Below are positions 35,001 to 47,000 of a stretch of 64,000 bases of DNA, in pieces. The DNA is from Ovis canadensis (Eukaryota; Chordata; Mammalia; Artiodactyla; Bovidae), in the NCBI RefSeq assembly GCF_042477335.2, contig NC_091264.1, positions 35,698,886 through 35,762,885 of the forward strand. Reading direction: 5' to 3'. Each line of letters opens with the position of its first letter. The first letter of the stretch is position 1. Position numbers and translations under genes: made by a program. Under the pieces are notes generated by a model that was given only the letters and a program-made list of their open reading frames with translations, did no database searches and had not been told where the DNA came from.

Positions 35001-38000
35001 AGGAGAAGGCAATGGCACCCCACTCCAGTACTCTTGCCTGGAAAATCCCATGGACAGAGGAGCCTGGAAGGCTGCAGTCCATGGGGTCGCTGAGGGTCGT
35101 ACATGACTGAGTGACTTCACTTTCACTTTTCACTCTCATGTATTGGAGAAGGAAATGGCAACCCACTCCAGTATTCTTGCCTGGAGAATCCCAGGGACGG
35201 GAGAGCCTGGTGGGCTGCTGTCTATGCAGTCTCACAGAGTCGGACACGACTGAAGTGACTTAGCAGCAGCAGCAGCAACCTGGTGACTGTCACCATAACC
35301 TGGTGATGCAGTGGTTAAGACTCTGCATTCTTCCTGCTGAGAGCCTGGGTTTGATTCCTTGTTCTGTAACTAAGATCCCACAAGCCATGCAACATGCCCT
35401 GCCCCCGCTCCCACCCCAAATCAGGTGATTATCCTGGGGCCATAGTTTGCCCTGCTTGCTCTCAAGGGTGAGACTCAAGCCTGAATCCATGGGAGATCTA
35501 TCAATACTTTCAGTCCTCTATGGATGTCCCAACAGATTCATCCAAATTCAGCTCAGAATTTCTATTTAAAAATATGCTCATATCTCATGCTTTGGCCCTC
35601 AGGAATAGTAGAAATAAGCTTAGAGGGTACTAGAAATTTACCTACAGAATGAATGTGCAGCACACATACACAGAAGAAGTCAGAAGAGGTGTGCTAAAGA
35701 CCACAGCTGCTATTTTGGGCAGGAAGCAGGTGGCTGGCAAGGCAGGGCTTTCCTTTTCTGTTGAAACACCCTGGTATTGGGCAGGTAATTCACAGCGAGT
35801 ATGAACTTGAGAACGTAAAATACAAAAACATTATGCAGTATACCATCGTGTAATCAGACTGTCCTAAATTTTGGTAAAACTCTTTTTCTATTTAAAACAA
35901 AAGGAACATTAAAAAAACTTTTTGTTGCTTTTTGCCATTTCTTAGGCAGATTTAAATTCGGTTCAAACATTTGGAGGATCAAAAATAAGCGAATATACCC
36001 ACAAGCCTGAGACTATTACAGATTTGTTAATGGAAAAGTGTCCGCAGGATCTGTCCTGCGTGATTAGGAACATTCAGAAGTCTCCCCGGATTCCAGGAAA
36101 CATTGCTGTGATTGTGCAACTCTTACACAACATCTCCACTGTGCCAATGACGGATGTTGATGAGGCAAAGATGCAGGTGAGTGGTGGTGAGGATGTGGTA
36201 GGGAATCATCTTGATGGAAAAGGAATGCAGGTGAGCTGGATACTCTGTGAGCTTTTGGGGGTCTGAGAACCGTGTTTTTCATCTCAGTATCTCCAGTGCT
36301 TAGCACAGCAAGTGTTCAATAAATTGTCATTGAAAAGTGAATGAAGAGCTAATGAATAGAAGAATGAAAAAGTGAAAACATGCAATCAACAAACATTTAG
36401 AGAGACCACTTATGGGGTGTGGATTAAACCCCGGTGTACATTTCCAGGGTCTATTTGGCTACTGGAAACTGAGAACCATGGTAGATCTGCAGAGAGAAAG
36501 ACTTTTCTTACTTTCATCTGGAGTCAGAACAGGTTGCAAAAAAGGAAAATAACTGAGTGCAAAGAAAACAATCATACATATCTGCCTCAGGAATGTAAAA
36601 TGGAACTGGATCCTTTTTTTTTTTTTTTTCGCTTTGATCTTCAAAGCAGAGGATATTAAAAAGTAAGTTTAGCCTCTAGGATTGATTTCCAGTTTGGTAT
36701 GTTCCTATACGTGGGGCCCCCTGATGGCTCAGCGGTAAAGAACCCACCTGTCAATGCTGGAGCCACTGGTTCGATCTCTGGGTCAGGAAGATTCCCTGGA
36801 GAAGGAAATGGCAACCCACTCCAGCATTCTTGCCTGGGGAAAACCCATGGACAGAGGAGTCTGGCAGGCTACTGTCCATGGGGTCAAAAGAGAGTCGGAC
36901 ATGACTTAGCAACTAAGCAACAACAAATGTTCCTATACAGGGTGCTGCACACAAGTGGGATGCATTAAATGCTAATTATGTAATAGGTGCTCTGACCAGA
37001 GTAAACAAATGTTAGTTTCGCTAAGGTATGAAAAGGAATTGATGACGGCAATGGGCGCGGGGGAGGAAGGCATTGCACAAAATCGGAAGAAGGCAATTCC
37101 CTTGCAGCACTAACCTCATCTGGGAGTCTCATTAAGATACTGGTTCTACATAGACATAGAAAATAGACTGGTGCCAAGGGGGAGGGTGGCGACGGAGGGA
37201 TGGATTGGGAGGTTGGAATTAGCAGATGCAAACTAGTATATAGAGAATGGATAAACAACAAGGTCCTACTGTATAGCACAGGGAACTGTATTCAATATCC
37301 TGTGATAAACCATAATGGAAAAGAAATGCAAAAGAATGTGTATTTATATACATGTGTGTGTAACTGAGTCTGTTGCTGGACAACAGTACTTAATACAACC
37401 CTGTAAATCAACAATACTTCAGTTTTAAAAAAGGATGCTGATTCTGATTGACTAGGTCTGGGGTGGAGCCTGAGATTCTGGATCTCCAGGCAGTTCCAGG
37501 GGATGCCTTTGCTGCCAGCTGGAGGATCACTTTTTTATGTATGATGTTAATTATTTATTTATCTATTTTTGTATTCTTGGCTGTGCTGGGTCTTTGTTGC
37601 TGCTCAGGCTTTGCTCTCGTTGCGGCGAGCAGGGGCTACTCTCTAGTTACAGGGCAAGGGCTTCTGACTGCGGTGACTTCTCCTATTGCGGAGCCCGGGC
37701 TCTAGAGTGTGTGGGCTTCAGTAGTTGTGGCTCCCGGGCCCTAGAGCACAGTCTCAACAGTTGCAATGCACAGGCTTAATGCTCCATGACACGTGGGATC
37801 TTCTCGGTTCAGGGATCCAACCCGTGTCTCCTGCATTGGCAGGTGGATTCTTTACCACTGAGCCACCAGGAACATCCCAGGACCACACATTTAAAAAGTA
37901 AATGTTGATTGTTCTGGCAGATTCAGAGAGTGGCTCAGTACTAATCCCGGTTCTTCATTGACAGAGTTACAGCATCATGGCCAACCACATTCTAAATAGC

Positions 38001-41000
38001 AAAAGCATCTCAAACTGGACCTTCATCCCGGAAAGAAACAGCAGCTGTGTCCTGCTACATTCAATAAATTCCTTCGCAAGAAAGCTATTTGTCAATAAGC
38101 ATCCCATTGACATAGCAGATACTTTCATCCACACGGTGGGCACCATCCTCTCTAGAGACAACGCCGGAAAGAATTTCACCTTTTCAATGAGAGTTAACGA
38201 CACCAGCGACGTGGTCACGGGGAAGGTATTGATCAGTAGAGAGGAACTTCGGGAGGTGCCTTCTCCTTCTCGGGCTGTCAGCATCGCATTTCCAACTCTG
38301 GGGGCCATCTTAGAAGCCAGTGTGTTGGAAAGCATCACCGTGAATGGGCTTGTCCTGTCTGTCATTCTGCCCAAGGAACTTGAAAAAATCTCACTGATTT
38401 TTGAAAAGATCAGCAAGTCAGAGGACAGGACGGCACAGTGTGCAGGCTGGCACTCCTTAGAGGGCAGATGGGACCGCAAGGTCTGCCAGATGATTGAGGA
38501 GAACTCCCAGCAGGCGGTCTGCAAATGTAGCCCGAGCAAGGCGTTTACCTCTTTCTCGATTCTGATGGCACCCCACGTCTTGCAGAGCCCCATCCTGATT
38601 TACATCACGTACATAGGCCTGGGTGTTTCTATTTGCAGCTTGATCCTCTGCTTGTCCATCGAGGCCTTGGTCTGGGGCCAGGTGACGAAGACAGAGATCT
38701 CATACTTACGCCACGTGTGCATTGCCAACATTGCGACCACCTTACTGATGGCTGATGTGTGGTTCGTCGTGGCTTCCTTTCTTAGCGGTCCAACGAAGCA
38801 CCACAGCGCATGCGTGGCAGCAACCTTTTTTGTTCATTTCTTTTACCTTTCTGTGTTTTTCTGGATGCTCGCCAAGGCACTCCTCATCCTCTACGGAATC
38901 CTGATAGTCTTCCATACATTGCCCAAGTCCGTCCTGGTGGCAGCTCTCTTTGCAGTGGGCTACGGGTGCCCTTTGCTCATCGCTGCTATCACGGTCGCTG
39001 CCACTGAGCCTGGCAAAGGTTATCTCCGGCCTGAGGCCTGTTGGCTCAACTGGGACATGACCAAGGCCCTTCTGGCTTTTGTGGTTCCGGCTCTGGCCAT
39101 CGTGGTTGTCAACCTGGTCACAGTCACACTGGTGATTGTCAAGACCCGGCGAGCGGCCATTGGCAGTTCCATGTTCCAGGAAGTGAGGGCCATCGTGAGG
39201 ATCAGTAAAAACATTGCCATCCTCACGCCGCTGCTGGGACTGACCTGGGGATTCGGCATAGCCACGGTCCTCAATGACGGCTCGCTGGCGTGCCACATCA
39301 TCTTTTCCCTGCTCAACGCCTTCCAGGTAAGTCCGGAGCCTTCTGACTGAGTCCACAGTGAGAGAATTCAGGAGAAAGTTTTGTGATCAGGAGCTCGTAG
39401 CATCGTATTTATAACAGACAAAGGATTTGAAATAGCATATTGAGTCAGGAGGACTTCCCAGGTGGTGCTAGTGGTAAAGAATCTGCCTGCCAGTGCAGGA
39501 GCCGCAGGGGATTCAGCTTTGATCCTTGGGTTGGAAGATCCTCTAGAGAGGAAATGGCAACCCACTCCAATATGCTTGCCTGGAGAATCCCACGGACAAA
39601 AGAACCTGGCGGGTCACAATCCACGCGTGGCAAAGAGTAGGAAATGACTGATTTGACTGAGTGCGTTTGTGGAGGGGAAATTGAGGCAGGAAGTAAGGTT
39701 TTGTTCCAGAAAGGCCTGGATTAAAATCTAGACTCTCTGATTTATGAATGTGTAACACTCTCTTGGGATATTTGCTTAACTTTGTCAAGTCATGTTTTCC
39801 TCACTTACGAAATAGGTAGAAGAATTCCCGTTTTATAGGACTGTTTAAAAATGAAAGACAACAGTGAATGGGGGACTCCCCTGGTGGTCCAGGGGCTAAG
39901 ACTCTGCGCTCCCAGTGCTGAGGGCCAGGTTCGTTCTCTGATCAGGGAACTAGATTCCACTTGTTGTAACCAAAGATTCCTCATGTTCCAAATGAAAGAT
40001 CCTGCATACTGCAACTAAGACTTGTAACAGCCAAATAAATAAATAAAATATTAAAAGCTGAGCTGTTGCTGTTTAGAAACTAAATAATACTACTTTCCCC
40101 AAAATCTGGATATGTAAGTAGAGATATTAAAATGTGCCCACATATTATATTTCTTTCTATTTAAAATTAAAAAATTTTTAATTTATTTTTACTTTTTTCA
40201 TAAAATTGTTTTCTTGGAGAATAATTGCTTCACAATGTTGTGTTGGTTTCTGCTGTACATCAATGTGAATCAGCCATGAGTACATATATGTTCCCTCCCT
40301 CTTGGATCTCCCTCCCACCCTCCTCACCATTTTAGAATTTTTAGTGACCATTGGAAACCATCTTATTTTAATGAAGCAAGCCATCCAGAGTGGTATTAAA
40401 GACAGTCTCTCTTCTTGTGGATTAAGCAATATTCCCAGTTTTATATATATCTTTACCAAGTTTTCTATGCTTATATACAAATATGTTTTTACATAGCATA
40501 GGGGTTAAAAAACAATGTATGTTTTCACTTAAAAATACATCTGAGCATTTTACCAAGTGACTCTGTATGTACCTTTAATGATTCCCTACTTGACTGAAAA
40601 TGTTTTTTCATTTTTTCAGCTATGGTATATCAAAGAGCCAAAGTTTCTTATATTTAATGTTAAATGTAGGTAGTAACTAACTGAAAAGAGAGCTTTTAGT
40701 TTTCTAGAGTCCTCTGAAATATTGCTTTTGTTCCTAATTGTGTACTTATAAGAAAATAAGATTATTTCAAATAAATGTTTTATTTATAATAGAAATTTTA
40801 AGTCAAATGTTTTCTCGTTTTGCTCTTTTAGAATTTAAGTGTACATGATTTCATTCCACAGCAAGTGTTTTGATGTCTTGGGGACAACCTTGTGGGATGA
40901 GATGGGGAATGTGGGAGGGAGACTCAAGAAGGAGGGGATATACGTGTATTTATGGCTGATTCACCTTGTTGTACAGCAGAAACCAATATAACACTGTAAA

Positions 41001-44000
41001 GCAATATCCTCCAGTTTAAAAAAAAACACACAAAAATAGAGGTGTTTTACCTTTTGATTTTTTTTAAATTTGTATGAAAAATATTAATTGCACCATACAT
41101 TTTTTGTATCACTCTTCAGTTCAGTTCAGTTCAGTTCAGTCGCTCAGTCATGTCCGACTCTTTGCGACCCCATGAATTGCAGCACGCCAGGCCTCCCTGT
41201 CCATCACCAACTCCCAGAGTTCACTCAGACTCACGTCCATCGAGTCAGTGATACCATCCAGCCATCTCATCCTCTGTCTTCCCCTTCTCCTCCTGCCCCC
41301 AATCCCTCCCAGCATCAAAGTCTTTTCCAATGAGTCAACTCTTCGCATGAGGTGGCCAAAGTATTGGAGTTTCAGCTTTAGCATCATTCCTTCCAAGGAA
41401 ATCCCAGGGCTGATCTCCTTCAGAATGGACTGGTTGGATCTCCTTGCAGTCCAAGGGACTCTCAAGAGTCTTCTCCAACACCACAGTTCAAAAGCATCAA
41501 TTTTTCAGCGCTCAGCCTTCTTCACAGTCCAACTCTCACATCCATACACGACTACTGGAAAAACCATAGCCTTGACTAGACGGACGTTAGTTGGCAAAGT
41601 AATGTCTCTGCTTTTTAATATGCTGTCTAGGTTGCTCATCACTTTTCTTCCAAGGAGTAAGCGTCTTTTAATTTTGGTAATTATCAATTGCCTTACCCAC
41701 ATTTATGCAGCTAGTCACTGGTAGAACTGGGTTCAAAATGTAGTGTTCCTAGGGACTTTCCTGGAACTCCAATGATTCAGACTCCATGCTTCTACTGCTA
41801 GGGGCATGGGTTGGGAAACTAAGATCCCATATGGTTTGCAGAAAGACCCTCAAAATAAAAAATATTTTTAAAAATGTAATGTTCCTAAAATTTCTCTTTT
41901 GGGTACCCCATGGCCATTCATCCTGAACGCTGAATGAATTCATGTTTCACTTTTAAGCATTTTTTTTCCCCTTGTCTTCCTTGGGGCCACTTTCTTGTGA
42001 CTTTTGTTTTAAACCAGGCTGTGAGCATTTATTTTGATACCATGAACTCCTTTACCTATTATTACAGGGTCAACCTGTAATTTCAGCTGTTTCTGCCTTG
42101 ACTCCTGACAAGGAGGAGGGTGGGGCCATCCAGCTAAATGCCAGGACCCTTGGGACAGTGAGAAACTGAGCGCAGAGTCAGGGTGAAGGTCAGACACTGG
42201 GGCAGGCATGAGGCAGTGCTGGGCTGGAACTGGCTTGTACTGGCTCAAGAGTGCTGACTGTTACCTTTTAGGAATTTGGGGAGCTGATTGTAAACATAGA
42301 CATCCTTACAAATTAAATAAGTTAGATTGAAAACAAAGGTCATACATCCTCAAAATGCATCACTTTGTAGTTGTTTGTATCTATATTTCACCGTACTTTT
42401 GAGGTTATTGGCAACTAGTATGTCTGGGTGGTGGGAACACTGTGTAATGATGTGCCCATCGCTTCCTGACTCCATGTTCAGTGATGCCAGCTTGCTGGAT
42501 TGATTGATGGATTGATATTATTTTCATTTTTTATCTCTTTTTAAATTGAAGTATAATTGCTTTACAATATTGTGTTAGTTTCTGCTGTACAAGGAAGTGA
42601 ATCAGCTGTATGTATACATATATCCCCTCCCTCTTGGGCCTGCCTCCCACCTTCCCTCATCATCCCCCACCCATCATTACATAGCACTGAGCTGAGCCCC
42701 TTGTGCTATACAGCAGCTGTCTATTCCACTAGCTATCTATTTTACACATGGTAGTGTTGCTAGATTTAAATCACCTGTGGTGGAAGTATTTAACCATGGA
42801 GAATGGCAAGTGCTACAAAATAGGCGAGTTGGTTATTGCTGTTTACCAGCAAGTCTGTGGATCAGAGTATCCTGAGGATGCCCAGTGCCGGAAGAGAGAA
42901 AGGGCAGTCATCAGCCCTCACTGATGGAGAAGACAGAATCAACTAAGCAAGAAGAAGCAGGACACGCAGGGATTAAGGAGGAACCGAGATGTGAGGCAGC
43001 TGAGGCTGATGGGGCAGATGGAGAAGAGAGACTCCTACACATGCAGGAGGTCAACAGGATGTAGGAGAAAGACCTTAAAAATTTCATGGTTCCTTCTCTG
43101 TGGAAGCATCTCCACGGAATTTAAAGCTCAAGCTGTGTGTGGGCTAAGTCCAACTGTTTGCGACCTCACCCACTGTGGTCCCCCAGGCTCCTCTGTCAAT
43201 GGGATTCTCGAGGCAAGAATACTGAGGTGGGTTGCCATTTCCTCCTCCAGGGGATCTTCTCAACCCAGGGATTGAACCTGCATCTCCTGTGGCTCCTGCA
43301 TTGCAAGCGAATTCTTTACCGCTGAGCCACTGGGGAAGCCCCACCCTTTAGCTAGGGAAGTGTTATTATGTAGTCAAGAGCTACCTTGACTGTTCATTTG
43401 TCAATCCATAACTTCTGACCTGTGTCTTCCTTCATATTTACTGAGAATAACTGGCTGGGTAGGAGGTTTGAGGACCCCCTCTAGCTGTTTTGGTGGGAGA
43501 AAAGTAAATGTTTCAGTCCATTTGGGCTGCTATGACAAAAAATACTATAGACTGGGTGGCTTATAAACAACAGGTATTTCTTTCTTATAGTTCTGGAGGC
43601 TGGGTAGTCCAAGATGGAGGCACATACAGATAGACTGAGTTATCTGGTGAGAGCCCACTTCCTGGTTTACAGATGGACAGTTTTGTTCTTGCCATAACCC
43701 TGCCTGGTGAAAGGGGCCAGGAGCTCCCTGGGACCTCTTTTATTTGGACCCTAAATCCCTTTCATGAGATTCTGCCCTCATGACTAATCACCTCTCAAAG
43801 GCCCCACCTCCGAATATCTTCACATTCAGCACTAGGATTTGACATATGAATTTTTGGAGGACACAAATATTCAGTCTACAGCAGTTAAAGCACGTACTTT
43901 AAAACCCTGGGAGAACATCTTGAGATTTACCTGCTCAAACTGTGCTTTTTCTAGTAAAGGAAATTCAAAGAAGCTGCTACCAGTGAATTCTTCTCACTCA

Positions 44001-47000
44001 GAGATAAAACTGTGACTAAAATCTTATCTGAATTTTTTGAAGGATATTTTTTCTAACTTTTCCCAAGGTGGCATGGACCAATGACAAGTGATCCTTGTGG
44101 AATGTTTTCCTGTTACATATTTATTGCTATACATGCAGGTTGTATAATAAAGCAATTAAATGCACACATGCACATACAGAAATACACAGAGACATAACTT
44201 TATTATTTCTTTTGTGCTGAGCATTATGGTAAATGTTCAGATACAAATATAATTAATCCAAACTCAAGAAATTAAAGATCTTTCAAAGAGAGAGCTTCGT
44301 CCTTTAGCCTTCAGGAAACAGGCTAGAATTGTGGTTCCCTGATCTTTTAAAATTTAATTCCTGGGTAAAACTCGTGAAGATTTTGGATTAAAATGTATTC
44401 CTAGTACCAAAACTGGACTGGGATGTATTTGGCCCAAGCATCTTTATATCTTGATACTTTATAACTGAATGGTTCACAAAATCAGTGACATTTTCTTAAT
44501 AGACACAATGACAGATTTCAATGGTTGTCTTGTAGGTTAAGAGAAACAATAAAAAGAGTAATGTGATAGAATCATTCCATGCTTTGGAGCGCTCGACGGA
44601 CTGGGTGAACAGGGAGGTGTATTTTAGCGTGTCTGGGGGAATAGCTGAGCTGGGTGGCCATGCACTGGTCCCTGTGAAGTCCTCTATCCTTCAGCTGGGT
44701 TTTTACAGATCATGATTGCAGGGGGTTTTATACTGTTTCTGCTGATGGTCACTTGGTTGTAACCAAGTGTAATGTTTATGGTGCCGTTTGTCTTAAATTA
44801 TGTACATTAGCAGGCCTCAGCCTGGGTAAGGATCACATTTGATTATGAAATAGGAGCAGCCTAACAAGGATGCCTAAATCGAAGGTCATTATCTTACATC
44901 TCTTGTCTGGTGAGTCAAGACCTGAGTAACCTCATCTCCAAGAGAAATTTTGTCTAATGTATTTTGTTGTTGCCTTTCACATTTTGAAAGTTAAATCTCT
45001 GAACTTCCTTAGGTGAGAAATGGGACAAACACATTTCCTTCCTTCTTCCAGAGTGGTTTTGTGCAAAAAAAAAAAAAAAAAAAAGTGGAAAACTCAAATG
45101 GACTATAATGATAGAACAGCCACTGTGTGACTCTAATGGGATCTATCTTTGTATGAATCATAAGAGATCTTGTTGTTGTTCAATCTCTAAGTCATGTCCA
45201 ACTCTTTGCAACCCCTTGGACTACAGCACTCCAGGCTCTCCTGTCCTCTTTTATCTCCCGGAGTTTTCTCAAACTCATATTCATTGAGTCAGTGATGCCA
45301 TTCAACTGTCTTATCCTCTGTCACTCCCTTCTCCTCCTGCCCTCAATCTTTCCAAGCATCAGGGTCTTTTCCAATGAATTGGTTCTTCGTGTCAGATAGC
45401 CGAAGTATTGATATGAGATAGGAGATATGAGAACTAATAAATTCTCTCTATAGTATAATATCTGAAGCACCCATTTCTGAACACCTATTAGTGTACTTAG
45501 AAACTCTAGAGTTTTTATGAGTATCCGTGGCCTTAATTTTTCTTCACAAGTTTTATAACAGTTTTTAGTTGTGGATGGGGGAAGGAGGTTGGAGGTGTTC
45601 GTAAAAGCTGAACACAGCTGCTTTTGTTATTTTCCGTGGAAGTTTCTTTCATTACTGATTGTTCAAGAACTGTGAGGTGGCCATGTATAGCCTGTCTCCT
45701 TGGACTTTCTTGGGCTATTATATTCTGATGAGATGCGCAACTCCTGATAAACATAAAACAGTTTATTTTGCCCAAATAAAAAATTCCTATAGTGTTCTTG
45801 CATGCCTCAGGGACCTCAGTCTGCTTAGTTTACTGTAGTATTCTAAGTGTCGAGAGCAGTGGCTGGTGCGTGAAAAATTCTATATCCATATTTGTTGAAT
45901 GGATCAATCTAGGTGTTGCGACTTTAAAATGAGTAAGTCGAAGATTTAATAAAATGGTTTTTGTTTTTCTATTTAAGGATTTAATAAAATTATTTTTATT
46001 TACCTTCTACCAGAATAAGAACTGATAATAAGTACTGGTATTTATTATTATCATTTTATTTTGTTTAATGGCTCTTCCTCCCTCTTCCATCTTTCTCAGG
46101 GCTTCTTCATCCTGGTGTTTGGAACAATCCTGGATCCGAAGGTACGATAAATTCTTCTAAATAAATAAATAAATTCTTCTGCTGTTTTCTGCATTATCAG
46201 TATTTGGCCCTGAAATGCTTACTTGTAAATACCACTTATTGGGAGTCTTTCACCTCAATCATTTGTGCAGACACTTGAACAGGACATCGAGGTCTCAACG
46301 ATGCAAGTAATACTACCAGCTTTCAAGCTTTTATGGGGCTAAGCTCTTATAGTCATTAGCTCTCACCCTGAAAGCAATCCTGGTTATTCCTATTTTTAGT
46401 TCTACAGATGAGGAAATTGAAACTCAGAGTGATGCAGTAGCTTGCTCACAGTTTCTCAGAAACCCACTCTAGCTAGCTAAAGCAGAAAAAGTTATTACAT
46501 CTCACAATAACATCTTTGGGAAGGTCTCTCTGTGGCTGGGAGGCATGGAGGCTATGCATAAAGAATAGTTTCTGATTCACAGCACAGATGACTCCACATG
46601 AGGCTCCCCTGCCCCTTCCCACTTTGCTGGGCACAGAGAGCACAGCTCGGCAGGGCAACATCAGAGAGTGTGTGCTAAGCTAGAGTTCCTGCTGCTGCAG
46701 CCCCTCCACGCTGCCTGGGGAGGATCACTGATACCTGCATCTTACATTATCATGTCTGATTGGCTGAGCCCAGGTCACGTGGCTACATCTTAGCTGCAAG
46801 AGAGTCAAGTGAGGTCCTGGCTTCTACCTTAAAGAGCAGTGGACTTAAGGAAGGAAATTCTCCAAATACAGATGAGTGTGTGCAGGTGGTATGATGAAAA
46901 TAAGTGGAAAAAAGGAACAAAACATCATAGTTATTCAGGCTTTTAAGATCACCCTCTTTCTATTTTATTACATTGCCTCTTGGACTGAGGAAAGCAAACC

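Noticed and set aside
37967..38593. 208-codon open frame on the minus strand opposite ADGRF2 exon 5
   Set aside because: It mirrors the codon bias of the true exon, has no independent similarity and no splice or start context.
38742..39356. 204-codon open frame on the minus strand opposite the 7TM region
   Set aside because: Also a shadow of the real coding strand; its highly charged composition is the complement of the hydrophobic helices.
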